Assembly (NCBI GenBank): GCA_030430125.1
Contig: JAUIGA010000225.1
Span: 1-5,646 of the forward strand
Direction of reading: 5' to 3'
DNA from: Chloroflexia bacterium
GTDB taxonomy: Bacteria; Chloroflexota; Chloroflexia; Thermomicrobiales; UBA6265
DNA: 5,646 nt
How positions within the stretch are numbered: the first letter of the stretch is position 1; the number at the start of each line of letters is the position of its first letter. Position numbers and translations under genes: made by a program. A model generated the notes under the pieces. That model did not search any database, was not told the origin of the DNA, and worked only from the letters and a program-made list of their open reading frames with translations. Of this stretch, positions 1-5,646 are shown piece by piece.

Positions 1-804
1 GGACCGGCTACCGAGCCGGGCGACATCATCCACCAGGAGGGGCTCTTCTTGCTGCGGCTCGCCGCCGACCTCGAGCTCGATGCGGGCGATCCGGGGAGCG
101 CCGTGCCGTGGCTGGAGGCGCACGACCGTTGGCTGGCCTGGAGCGGGAGCGTGCTCGGCCGGGCGGAGGGTCGGCTTGTCTGGGGACGGTATCACCACGC
201 CGCTGGTGACACGGCGACGGCGCGGACCTGCGTGGAGGATGCCTTGTCGCTGGCGACCGACCCGGGGCAACCCCTGGTCCAGCTCGGTGCCCATCGCCTG
301 CTGGGAGAGATCCACAGCGCGGAGAACAACCCGGACGTCGCCGAGGACCACCTGACCGCCGCGCTGGCCCTGGCTGATGCTTGCGAGACGCCGTTCGAGC
401 GCGCGTTGACGCTGGTGGCACTGGTGTTGCATCTGGCGCGCACCGGCGACCGCACCGAGGCGGAGACGCTCGTGGAGGAGACGCGCGAGATCCTCACGGT
501 CCTCGGTGCGGCGCCCGCGCTGGCCGCGGTCGCGACCGTGGCAACCCGGTTGGGTGTTGCGCCGGCCTCGCCCCCGAACGCGCGGGGACTCACCCCTCGC
601 GAGCTCGAGGTCCTCCGCCTGATCGCTGCGGGCTACTCCAATCCCGCCATCGCCGAGCATCTGTTCATCAGCCGCGAGACGGCTCGCACCCATGTCTCCA
701 GCATCCTGCGCAAGCTCGACGTCAGCACCCGGACCGAAGCCGTCGATCGAGCCCATCGGGTCAACCTGCTGGGGGATACGGGATCGGCCGGGGGCCGTGC
801 ATAA
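1..804 (+). CDS. LuxR-family transcriptional regulator, C-terminal part (5' end outside window)
   Basis: The frame is open from base 1, so the gene begins upstream; 267 residues are visible before the TAA at 802-804. A TTG at 49 could be called as a start, but the same frame reads on upstream without a stop, so an internal codon is more likely. Visible residues about 17-190 are Ala/Leu/Glu-rich amphipathic helices in pairs (for example LGAHRLLGEIHSAENN and LTLVALVLHLARTGD), resembling the TPR-like sensor region of large MalT/LAL-type regulators. Residues about 196-257 form a typical LuxR (GerE) helix-turn-helix: LTPRELEVLRLIAAGYSN, then IAEHLFISRETARTH and SSILRKLDV. In this family the helical region senses a ligand or partner and the C-terminal domain binds DNA to activate transcription; many members carry an N-terminal STAND ATPase, which cannot be seen here. 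The ligand and target genes are unknown. The FAD oxidase downstream is a possible target only by proximity. Confidence 0.9.
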   Translation, partial: GPATEPGDIIHQEGLFLLRLAADLELDAGDPGSAVPWLEAHDRWLAWSGSVLGRAEGRLVWGRYHHAAGDTATARTCVEDALSLATDPGQPLVQLGAHRLLGEIHSAENNPDVAEDHLTAALALADACETPFERALTLVALVLHLARTGDRTEAETLVEETREILTVLGAAPALAAVATVATRLGVAPASPPNARGLTPRELEVLRLIAAGYSNPAIAEHLFISRETARTHVSSILRKLDVSTRTEAVDRAHRVNLLGDTGSAGGRA

Positions 805-932
805 GCCGGTGGCAGGGTGATACCCGGTCAATATCCCCCAGTCGTACGATGCGGACCTCCACTTGAGGCGGCAGGATGGTGGCACCAACCAATATTCTGG
901 CAGGCGTCGCGACCATTCGCCTGCAGATCCAG

Positions 933-938
933 AGAGGA
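933..938 (+). promoter_or_regulatory. Ribosome binding site deciding the oxidase start
   Basis: AGAGGA lies 8 bases before the ATG at 947. The reading frame is open back to a TTG at 863, but the 28 extra residues are Arg/Asp/Gln-rich and unlike the family N-terminus, and no comparable purine stretch at proper spacing is seen before 863. This supports ATG 947 as the start. A second ATG at 962 (MNEAID) is possible but has no better site. Confidence 0.7.
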
Positions 939-946
939 AGCTCGAC

Positions 947-2347
947 ATGTGCGCGATCGTCATGAACGAAGCGATTGACGAGCTGGCCGCTCGCTTCCGC
1001 GGCGATCTGGTCCTTCCGGAATCACCCGACTATGACGAGGTCCGCAGGATATACAACGGGATGATCGACCGCCGTCCCGCGATCATCGCCCGCTGCACCG
1101 ACGCTGGGGACGTGATCGCCGCAGTGAACTACGCTCGCGAACACGAACTGCCGCTTTCCGTCCGTGGCGGCGGGCACCATGGAGCCGGCCTCTCGATGTG
1201 CGACGACGGGTTGGTGGTCGATCTCTCGCTGATGAAGGGGGTCAGGGTCGATCCGGGTCATCGTACGGCATTGGTGCTGCCCGGTTGCACCCTCGGTGAC
1301 GTCGATCATGCGACGCACGCCTTCGGGCTGGCCACCCCGACCGGCATCATGTCCACCACCGGCATGGCGGGACTCACGCTCGGCGGGGGTACCGGGCACC
1401 TGACGCGCCGCTACGGCCTGACCATCGACAACCTGATCTCGGCTGACATGGTGCTGGCCGACGGCAGCTTCGTGACCGCCAGCGAGAGCGAGCACCCCGA
1501 CCTGTTCTGGGCGATTCGGGGCGGTGGCGGCAACTTCGGCGTGGTCACCGCCTTCCAATTCCGGCTGCACCCGGTCCATACCGTCTACGCGGGGCCGATG
1601 TGTTGGGATGTCGAGAAGGCGGACGAGATCCTGCGATGGTACCGCGAGTTCCTGCCGGCCCAGGAGGATGAGTTGGGTGGAGCATTTACGTTCAGGGTCA
1701 TCCCTGCGCGCGCGCCATTTCCCGAGGAGCACTGGGGGCGTCCGGTTGCCATCATCATCTGGTGCCATACCGGCGCGAAGGAGCGGGCCGAAGCGGCATT
1801 CGCGCCAATCCGCGAGATGTTTGGCCCTCCGCTGATCGATCTTGTGCGCCCCATGGCGCTCCCGGAGCTGCAGGCCATGTCCGACGCGATGTATCCGCCG
1901 GGTCTCCAGTGGTATTGGAAGGCCGACTTCTTCGACGATCTCCCCGACGAGGCGATAGCCCGCACCGTCGAGTTCGGCTCGAACCTGGCTACGCCGCTGT
2001 CGATCGCGCAGATTGCGCCAATCGACGGCGCGGCGGGCCGGGTCGCCAACGATGCGACCGCCTGGAGCTGGCGCGATGCAATCTGGACCCTGGTCATCGT
2101 CGGCGTCAGCGAGGACCCCGCCGACATGGGACGGATCACCCAGTGGACACGAGACTATTGGGAAGCGGTTCACCCGTGGTCGGCCGGGGGCGCCTACGTC
2201 AACATGATGATGGACGAAGGACAGGAGCGGGTTCGTGCGGCCTACCGCGGCAACTACGACCGGCTCGCGGCGATCAAGGCGCGGTACGATCCGAACAACC
2301 TCTTCCGCCTGAACCAGAACATCCACCCCCGCACCGGAACGGCTTGA
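947..2347 (+). CDS. FAD-dependent oxidoreductase, berberine-bridge-enzyme type
   Basis: This is a complete 466-residue flavoprotein, a usual length for bacterial BBE-like oxidases, which oxidise alcohols, sugars or secondary metabolites and pass electrons to O2 or another acceptor. The N-terminal FAD-binding domain (about residues 42-200, PCMH fold) contains SVRGGGHHGAG, in which His77 aligns with the His that bonds covalently to the FAD 8-alpha methyl group. It also contains the loop GMAGLTLGGGTGHL and the segment FWAIRGGGGNFGVVTAF (Asn196). The C-terminal BBE domain (about 417-460) has YVNMMMDEG and YDPNNLFRLNQNIHP, the family hallmark ending. Bicovalent members have a Cys in a G-x-C-P-T-x-G motif. 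Here the motif reads GIMSTTG with Met135 at that place, so only the His link is expected. No signal peptide is seen, so it is probably cytoplasmic. The substrate cannot be told from sequence. The gene follows the LuxR regulator by 142 bp in the same direction. Confidence 0.93.
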   Translation: MCAIVMNEAIDELAARFRGDLVLPESPDYDEVRRIYNGMIDRRPAIIARCTDAGDVIAAVNYAREHELPLSVRGGGHHGAGLSMCDDGLVVDLSLMKGVRVDPGHRTALVLPGCTLGDVDHATHAFGLATPTGIMSTTGMAGLTLGGGTGHLTRRYGLTIDNLISADMVLADGSFVTASESEHPDLFWAIRGGGGNFGVVTAFQFRLHPVHTVYAGPMCWDVEKADEILRWYREFLPAQEDELGGAFTFRVIPARAPFPEEHWGRPVAIIIWCHTGAKERAEAAFAPIREMFGPPLIDLVRPMALPELQAMSDAMYPPGLQWYWKADFFDDLPDEAIARTVEFGSNLATPLSIAQIAPIDGAAGRVANDATAWSWRDAIWTLVIVGVSEDPADMGRITQWTRDYWEAVHPWSAGGAYVNMMMDEGQERVRAAYRGNYDRLAAIKARYDPNNLFRLNQNIHPRTGTA

Positions 2348-2544
2348 TGCGCGGGCGCTCGTCGAGGCAGGCGTTCATCTTCGGCGACAAGGTGTCAATG
2401 AACGCCAGGTCGAAGGGCGTCGAGGCGGTCGCCGCCCAGCAGGGCACGCACCGGATACTCGGGCATCTCGTGGGGCGGCAGGCAGAAGTAGCTGGCGAAC
2501 GTTTCGCGATATCCGGAGATCGTCGCGTTCGTTGTGCCAGTCAC
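2348..2544 (-). pseudogene. Frameshifted gene remnant directly behind padR
   Basis: A GTG at 2544-2542 overlaps the padR stop in a GTGA junction, the typical mark of translational coupling. It opens a 49-codon frame (MTGTTNATISGYRETF, then FCLPPHEMPEYPVRALLGGD) that stops at 2395. From about 2425 downward, the frame shifted by one base gives a protein-like run (FDLAFIDTLSPKM, NACLDERPRIK) up to the end of the oxidase gene at 2347. Hand count of third positions over the 34 codons at 2443-2544: 27 are G/C in the GTG frame against 18 in the shifted frame. Over the 27 codons at 2347-2427 the relation reverses, with 26 in the shifted frame against 14. This pattern suggests one gene that took a one-base frameshift near 2415-2443 and lost its end at the junction with the oxidase gene. 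I do not recognise the family. A functional 49-aa peptide, or a sequencing error in a real gene, are alternatives. Confidence 0.45.
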
Positions 2545-3209
2545 GGCTGGCTGTCCGCGCTTGCCGACTGATCGGCCGCGAGATCGTCGGCGAGGATGAG
2601 GTACAGCTGTTGCCGTGTCGCGGACAGTACCTCGCGGGCCGCGTCGAGTTGTGCTGGCGCGCCGACCCGCGCAACCTGGCTGGCCGCCATCTCGACCTGC
2701 TCGACCAGATCCCGGAGCGTTGCTGTCGCGTCGTCCGCCGTGCCTTTCACCGCTGCCCAGGTTGCCGCCAGTTGGTCGCGGCGCTCCTCCACGTGGGTGC
2801 GGCCGGCATCGGTCAGCTGGTACGTCCGCCGTCCTTCGGCCTCCTCGGCCTGGATCAGCGCCTGGTCCTCGAGCAGTTGCAGCGCCGGGTAGACGGAGCC
2901 GGGACTGGGCTGCCAGGCGCCTGCGCTGCGCTCGGTGATCTGCTGGATGATCTGGTAGCCGTGCATGGGCTGCTCGGCCAGCAGCATGAGGATGGCGGCG
3001 CGCACGTCGCCCCGGCCAGCCCTCGCGCCGCCACGCCGACCCCAGCCGCGCCGGCCACCACCGCGTCCGCCGCCCCTGCCGTGGCCCCGTCGTGGCCGGT
3101 CTTCCATCACGTGCCGGTGCGAGCGCCCGTGCCCGCGCGACCGGCCGTGTCCGGAGTGGTCCTCCGGCGATGTGAACCAGGGTGTTCGTGGCGTGTGTTC
3201 GTGTTTCAT
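2541..3209 (-). CDS. PadR-family transcriptional repressor with Gly/Arg/His-rich N-terminal tail
   Basis: The protein has 222 residues. Residues about 68-141 are a clear PadR winged-helix domain: GDVRAAILMLLAEQPMHGYQ, then WQPSPGSVYPALQLLEDQAL and GRRTYQLTDAGR, which forms the wing. Residues about 142-208 are mostly helical and probably make the dimerisation region typical of PadR proteins. The first 67 residues are low complexity, with many His, Arg and Gly (HGRSRGHGRSHRH; GHGRGGGRGGGRRGWGRRGG), likely disordered and very basic. The ATG at 3209 is preceded by AAAGGA (complement of 3219-3224) at 9 bases, which supports this start; Met35 is a weaker alternative. PadR proteins generally repress their own gene and nearby transporter or enzyme genes and release DNA on binding small aromatic or drug-like ligands. 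The promoter and palindrome just upstream fit autoregulation. The stop codon overlaps the remnant frame behind it. The FGGY kinase is divergent. Confidence 0.93.
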   Translation of the reverse strand: MKHEHTPRTPWFTSPEDHSGHGRSRGHGRSHRHVMEDRPRRGHGRGGGRGGGRRGWGRRGGARAGRGDVRAAILMLLAEQPMHGYQIIQQITERSAGAWQPSPGSVYPALQLLEDQALIQAEEAEGRRTYQLTDAGRTHVEERRDQLAATWAAVKGTADDATATLRDLVEQVEMAASQVARVGAPAQLDAAREVLSATRQQLYLILADDLAADQSASADSQP

Positions 3210-3218
3210 TGGTCAGGT

Positions 3219-3224
3219 TCCTTT
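3219..3224 (-). promoter_or_regulatory. padR ribosome binding site
   Basis: Read on the minus strand this is AAAGGA, separated by 9 bases from the ATG at 3209-3207. It supports starting PadR with the His/Gly/Arg-rich tail rather than at the internal Met35. Confidence 0.6.
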
Positions 3225-3232
3225 CAGATTGA

Positions 3233-3262
3233 TTCGATCACGATATATAACGATATATCGAA
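3233..3262. promoter_or_regulatory. Putative PadR operator: nested AT-rich palindromes at the padR start point
   Basis: The decamer CGATATATCG at 3251-3260 is a perfect palindrome directly next to the padR -10 box and over the predicted start point. The same CGATATAT octamer occurs at 3241-3248, exactly 10 bases (one helical turn) away. TTCGAT at 3233-3238 and ATCGAA at 3257-3262 form an outer inverted repeat. PadR-type operators are commonly AT-rich dyads overlapping their own promoter, so binding here would block RNA polymerase. That PadR is the bound protein is inference from position. Confidence 0.6.
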
Positions 3263-3289
3263 TATAGCTCATGATATGGATATTGTCAA
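3261..3289 (-). promoter_or_regulatory. Sigma-70 type promoter of padR
   Basis: On the minus strand a perfect -35 box TTGACA (3289-3284) is followed by a 17-base spacer and a -10 box TATATT (3266-3261), one base from consensus. The start point would fall near 3254, giving an mRNA leader of about 45 bases before the padR ATG. The boxes lie in an AT-rich island inside otherwise GC-rich DNA, which is how strong housekeeping promoters usually stand out. Confidence 0.8.
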
Positions 3290-3359
3290 GCCTGGCTGAC
3301 ACGAGTGCGGGGTCTCGGGTGCGTTCTTCGGCGCCTGCCCCGCTTCTGGGCCGATAGTG

Positions 3360-3377
3360 GATACTCGTGAGAGTATC
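3360..3377. promoter_or_regulatory. Perfect inverted repeat upstream of the FGGY kinase
   Basis: GATACTC (3360-3366) and GAGTATC (3371-3377) are exact reverse complements separated by GTGA, making an 18-base dyad that ends 68 bases before the kinase ATG. It may be an operator for a sugar-responsive regulator or a hairpin in the kinase leader RNA. It differs in sequence from the ATATAT-type repeats near padR, so a different binding protein is likely. No clear -35/-10 pair for the kinase could be placed. TTGATT at 3229-3234 followed by an AT-rich stretch is a weak candidate only. Confidence 0.4.
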
Positions 3378-3428
3378 GACGCGGGCGGCGCTGATCATTG
3401 GGCTCGCGCTGCCGACGGGTGGGCATGG

Positions 3429-3434
3429 AAGGAG
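3429..3434 (+). promoter_or_regulatory. Ribosome binding site deciding the kinase start
   Basis: AAGGAG stands 11 bases before the ATG at 3446. The frame is open back to TTG 3398, with another ATG at 3425, but the purine box lies inside those longer versions. Starting at 3446 puts the phosphate-binding motif GVDIGTS at residues 10-16, as usual in FGGY kinases. Confidence 0.65.
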
Positions 3435-3445
3435 ACCGACGAACG

Positions 3446-4996
3446 ATGCGCCAGGCTGGGACGTTGCTTCTTGGGGTTGATATCGGGACATCCAGCTCGA
3501 AGGGGGTGCTCTGTTCGCCGGATGGGAACATCCTCGCACAGACGGTGATCGAGCACGAGACCAGTTTCCCCCGGCCCGGATGGGCCGAGCATGACGCCGA
3601 TGCGATCTGGTGGGGCGAGTTCGTGGCGATCTGCCGCGAGCTCCTCTCCGGGTCGTATTCCGGCGCCGATGTCGGCGGGGTAGCGGTCAGCGCGATCGGG
3701 CCGTGCATGCTGCCGGTCGACGCCGATGGCCGCCCGTTACGGCCAGGGGTGCTGTACGGTATCGACAGCCGCGCCATGGACGAGATCGCCTGGCTGGAGG
3801 AGCGCCACGGCGCCGAGGCGATGTTCGCGCTCAACGGCATGGCGCTCACCTCGCAGGCCATTGGCCCCAAGATCCTCTGGCTGCGCCGGAACGAGCCGGA
3901 GATCTTCGCGCGGACGGCGATGATCCACTCCGCCAGCGGCTACATGGTCTCCCGGCTCACCGGCGAGCACGTGATCGACCGCCACACCGCCTCCTACTTC
4001 GTGCCGATGTTCGATGTCCGCACGCTGGATTGGGACATGACCTTCGCCGGGGAGATCATCGACCGGGACCGCCTGCCGCGGCTGGTGGACGCCAGCGAGA
4101 TCGCTGGCGAGGTGACGCCAGCCGCCGCCGAGGAGACCGGGCTGCTGGCGGGCACACCGGTGACGGCGGGCACGATCGACGCGGCCGCCGAGGCGATCAG
4201 CGTCGGGGTAGTCGACCCCGGCGACATGATGGTGATGTACGGCAGCACGCTCTTCCTGATCAACCTCGTGCCCGACCCCACCCCCGACCCGCGCATGTGG
4301 ACCGCCGCCTACTGCCTGCCCGGCCGCCACGCCGTGACCGGCAGCCTGACCACGGCGGGACTGCTGACGCGCTGGTTCCGGGATGAGCTGGGGACCGATG
4401 AACTCGCCGCCGAGCGGGACGGTGGCGACGACGCCTACGCGGCGCTGGCGGATCTGGCGGCGGGAGTGCCGCCGGGCAGCGACGGGCTGATGTGCCTCCC
4501 CTACCTCGCTGGCGAGCGCACGCCGCTGAACGACCCGGACGCGCGCGGCATGTTCGCCGGACTGTCGCTGCGGCACACACGGGCGCACCTGTTCCGGGCG
4601 GCGCTGGAGGGCATCGGGCACGGGTTCCGGCAGAACCTGGAGGTGATGGGTGAGATGCAGGCCACGCCGCAGCGGCTGGTCGCGGTCGGGGGCGGCACGC
4701 AGAACCCGCTGTGGCTGCAGATCATGTCGGATATCAGCGGGAAGGCGCAGGTGCTGCCGGAGACGACGGTCGGGGCGTCGTACGGCGACGCGCTGCTGGC
4801 GGGCCTTGCGACCGGGATCGTGCCCGGTCTCGACGCGATGCGGGAGCGCTGGGTGCGTACGAAGGCGGTGATCGAGCCGGACCCGACGCATGCGGCGTTG
4901 TGGGACGAGCGCCAGGCGATCTTCACGCGGCTCTACCGGGAGACGAAGGCGGACGTCCATCGCCTCAACCCGGATGCGAGCGAGCAGTCGGGGTAG
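3446..4996 (+). CDS. FGGY-family carbohydrate kinase, xylulokinase-like
   Basis: This is a complete 516-residue kinase of the ASKHA superfamily, normal length for FGGY enzymes, which use ATP to phosphorylate a sugar or polyol in the cytoplasm as the entry step to catabolism. The N-terminal FGGY domain (about 7-250) has GVDIGTSSSKG (Asp12, phosphate 1 loop), PGWAEHDADAIWW as in xylulokinases, and KILWLRRNEPEIF. The likely catalytic base is Asp245 in TAGTIDAAAEA. The C-terminal domain (about 255-460) has LPYLAGERTPLNDPDARG, then VAVGGGTQNPLWLQIMSD (nucleotide-binding glycines 415-417) and GASYGDALLAG (443-453). These motifs are all intact. XylB-like features suggest a pentulose, but the sugar-contacting region (HTASYFVPMFDV, GSTLFLINLV) departs from classical xylulokinase, so L-ribulose, another ketose or a polyol are possible. 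It is divergent from padR and converges on a solute-binding protein gene. Confidence 0.93.
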   Translation: MRQAGTLLLGVDIGTSSSKGVLCSPDGNILAQTVIEHETSFPRPGWAEHDADAIWWGEFVAICRELLSGSYSGADVGGVAVSAIGPCMLPVDADGRPLRPGVLYGIDSRAMDEIAWLEERHGAEAMFALNGMALTSQAIGPKILWLRRNEPEIFARTAMIHSASGYMVSRLTGEHVIDRHTASYFVPMFDVRTLDWDMTFAGEIIDRDRLPRLVDASEIAGEVTPAAAEETGLLAGTPVTAGTIDAAAEAISVGVVDPGDMMVMYGSTLFLINLVPDPTPDPRMWTAAYCLPGRHAVTGSLTTAGLLTRWFRDELGTDELAAERDGGDDAYAALADLAAGVPPGSDGLMCLPYLAGERTPLNDPDARGMFAGLSLRHTRAHLFRAALEGIGHGFRQNLEVMGEMQATPQRLVAVGGGTQNPLWLQIMSDISGKAQVLPETTVGASYGDALLAGLATGIVPGLDAMRERWVRTKAVIEPDPTHAALWDERQAIFTRLYRETKADVHRLNPDASEQSG

Positions 4997-5083
4997 CCCT
5001 GGCATGCGATCGACACTTGCTGATTGCTCGCATCCGAACGGAAGCGTCGCGGAGCTCCACCCTCGTCGATGGGCGGTGGCGCG

Positions 5084-5106
5084 CGGGAGCCCACAAGGGG
5101 CTCCCG
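5084..5106. terminator. GC-rich hairpin between convergent genes, probable shared terminator
   Basis: CGGGAGCCC (5084-5092) pairs perfectly with GGGCTCCCG (5098-5106) around a 5-base loop ACAAG, a 9-bp stem of mostly G-C pairs. It lies in the 134-bp gap between the stops of the kinase (4996) and the binding-protein gene (5131). A run of T is missing on both strands, so classic intrinsic termination is not fully met. Hairpins without T-runs are common at gene ends in GC-rich genomes. Nothing else is seen in this gap. Confidence 0.6.
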
Positions 5107-5130
5107 TACGGCGGTAGCCGATCGCAGTGA

Positions 5131-5646
5131 TTATTCCGCGTCGACCGTGTTCCAGTTGGCGATGTTCCAGTAGTTGTATTCGAAGCCGACACCGATCGCG
5201 ATGTTCTCGGGGCGGATGCGGTTCGACAGCGCGTAGACGCTGCCGGCGCGGTTGACCAGCGGGATGATCGCCCGCTCGCGGATGATGATGTCGTTGAGCT
5301 CGATCAGCAGCGCGAACGCCTCCTCCAGCGTCGTCGCGCGGAGCAGCTCCTCGAAGGTGGCGTCGTACTCGGCGTTGACCCAGCGGGAGCGATTCGTGCC
5401 CTGCCAGTCGTTCGCCTTTTGCGCCACGTTGATGTTGTCCGGCCCGGCGTACCACTCGCGCATGTAGGCAGTCGGCACCGGCGACGTGCCGTCCTGCGTG
5501 TACATGTTGATGTCCCAGTACATGTGGCCGAAGTTCTGGTCGTTGCCGGCCGAGCTGTCGAAGTAGACGCCGGCGTCGATCTGCTCGAGCTGCACGGCGA
5601 TGCCGAGCGTTTCCCAGTCGGCCTTGACCACCGCCTGCGTCTTCTG
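5131..5646 (-). CDS. ABC transporter family 5 solute-binding protein, C-terminal part (5' end outside window)
   Basis: The frame is open to the window edge, and 171 residues are visible before the TAA at 5133-5131; family members are usually 500-600 residues, so roughly the last third is here. An internal GTG at 5631 is not taken as the start because coding reads through it. Sequence runs such as VVKADWETLGIAVQLEQID, then NFGHMYWDINMYTQDGTSP and SRWVNAEYDATFEELL, and the ending YNYWNIANWNTVDAE, match the C-terminal lobe of peptide/nickel/opine-type binding proteins (SBP_bac_5, DppA/OppA relatives). ELNDIIIRERAIIPLVNRA is the usual helix and strand before the final hinge segments. Such proteins sit outside the membrane, usually as lipoproteins, and deliver peptides, oligosaccharides or other solutes to an ABC permease. 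The signal peptide and permease genes would lie to the right, beyond the window. The ligand cannot be predicted. Confidence 0.92.
   Translation of the reverse strand, partial: QKTQAVVKADWETLGIAVQLEQIDAGVYFDSSAGNDQNFGHMYWDINMYTQDGTSPVPTAYMREWYAGPDNINVAQKANDWQGTNRSRWVNAEYDATFEELLRATTLEEAFALLIELNDIIIRERAIIPLVNRAGSVYALSNRIRPENIAIGVGFEYNYWNIANWNTVDAE

Noticed and set aside
49..51. TTG as the start of the LuxR-family gene
   Set aside because: The frame is open upstream to the window edge with similar composition, and the visible part lacks the N-terminal portion expected of the family.
785..797. Short hairpin CGGCC/GGCCG at the end of the LuxR gene as a terminator
   Set aside because: It has only 5 bp with a 3-base loop, is inside the coding sequence, and has no T-run after it.
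861..868. ACTTGAGG, identical to one half of a SoxR box, before the oxidase
   Set aside because: The other half at the proper spacing (851-858) matches only 3 of 8 bases, and no promoter with fitting spacing surrounds it.
1022..2326. Long open frame of 434 codons opposite the FAD oxidase
   Set aside because: It is the shadow of a GC-rich gene: no family motifs, Arg/Pro/His-rich composition, and the plus strand holds a full set of FAD/BBE motifs.
2347..2571. Plus-strand 74-codon frame starting at an ATG that overlaps the oxidase stop (TGATG), ending antisense to padR
   Set aside because: The overlap looks like coupling, but its third-position G/C falls to 18/34 in the second half, where the minus-strand frame has 27/34; the product ends over the padR coding end and resembles no family I know. 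It remains the main competitor to the remnant call.
3367..3480. Short plus-strand frame from a GTG with a signal-peptide-like start (STRAALIIGLALP)
   Set aside because: It has no ribosome binding site, its start lies in the inverted repeat and its end inside the kinase gene in another frame; chance hydrophobic runs of this size are common.
3737..5455. Long open frame of 572 codons opposite the kinase and across the gap into the binding protein in another frame
   Set aside because: It crosses two well-supported genes and the hairpin, is rich in Arg/His/Gln, and shows no domain signature.

Overview
This is a GC-rich stretch of bacterial DNA from an ordinary chromosomal or accessory region. The protein style points to a Chloroflexota (Thermomicrobia/Sphaerobacter-like) or actinobacterial host: a Gly/Arg-rich PadR, a LuxR-type regulator with a repeat-containing sensor part, and a family 5 solute-binding protein ending in a 'YWNIANWN' motif. 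The assignment is inference from composition and family resemblance. No rRNA, tRNA, CRISPR array or insertion sequence is visible.

Layout. (1) Positions 1-804 (+): the 3' end of a large LuxR-family regulator, with helical repeats followed by a C-terminal LuxR helix-turn-helix; its 5' end is outside the window. (2) Positions 947-2347 (+): a complete FAD-dependent oxidoreductase of the berberine-bridge-enzyme (BBE) type, 466 aa, with its own ribosome binding site. (3) Positions 2348-2544 (-): a short stretch with coding-like base composition that changes frame once. It is joined to the end of the next gene by a GTGA overlap and is best read as a degraded gene remnant. (4) Positions 2541-3209 (-): a PadR-family repressor with a long His/Gly/Arg-rich N-terminal tail. 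(5) Positions 3210-3445: a divergent intergenic region holding an AT-rich island with a near-consensus sigma-70 promoter for padR, a palindromic putative operator at its start point, and a separate perfect inverted repeat closer to the kinase gene. (6) Positions 3446-4996 (+): a complete FGGY-family carbohydrate kinase, 516 aa. (7) Positions 4997-5130: a convergent gap with a strong GC hairpin, probably a shared terminator. (8) Positions 5131-5646 (-): the C-terminal 171 residues of an ABC-transporter family 5 solute-binding protein, running off the window.

How they may work together. PadR most likely represses its own promoter, since the palindrome sits on the predicted transcription start. 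Whether it also controls the divergent kinase is open. The sugar kinase and the ABC binding protein converge, so they are separate transcription units, although neighbouring uptake and kinase functions are compatible with substrate catabolism. The LuxR regulator lies upstream of the oxidase in the same direction, but the 142-bp gap does not show whether they are co-transcribed. I found no convincing new multi-gene system. The least explained pieces are the remnant behind padR and the operator-like repeats in the padR/kinase intergenic region.
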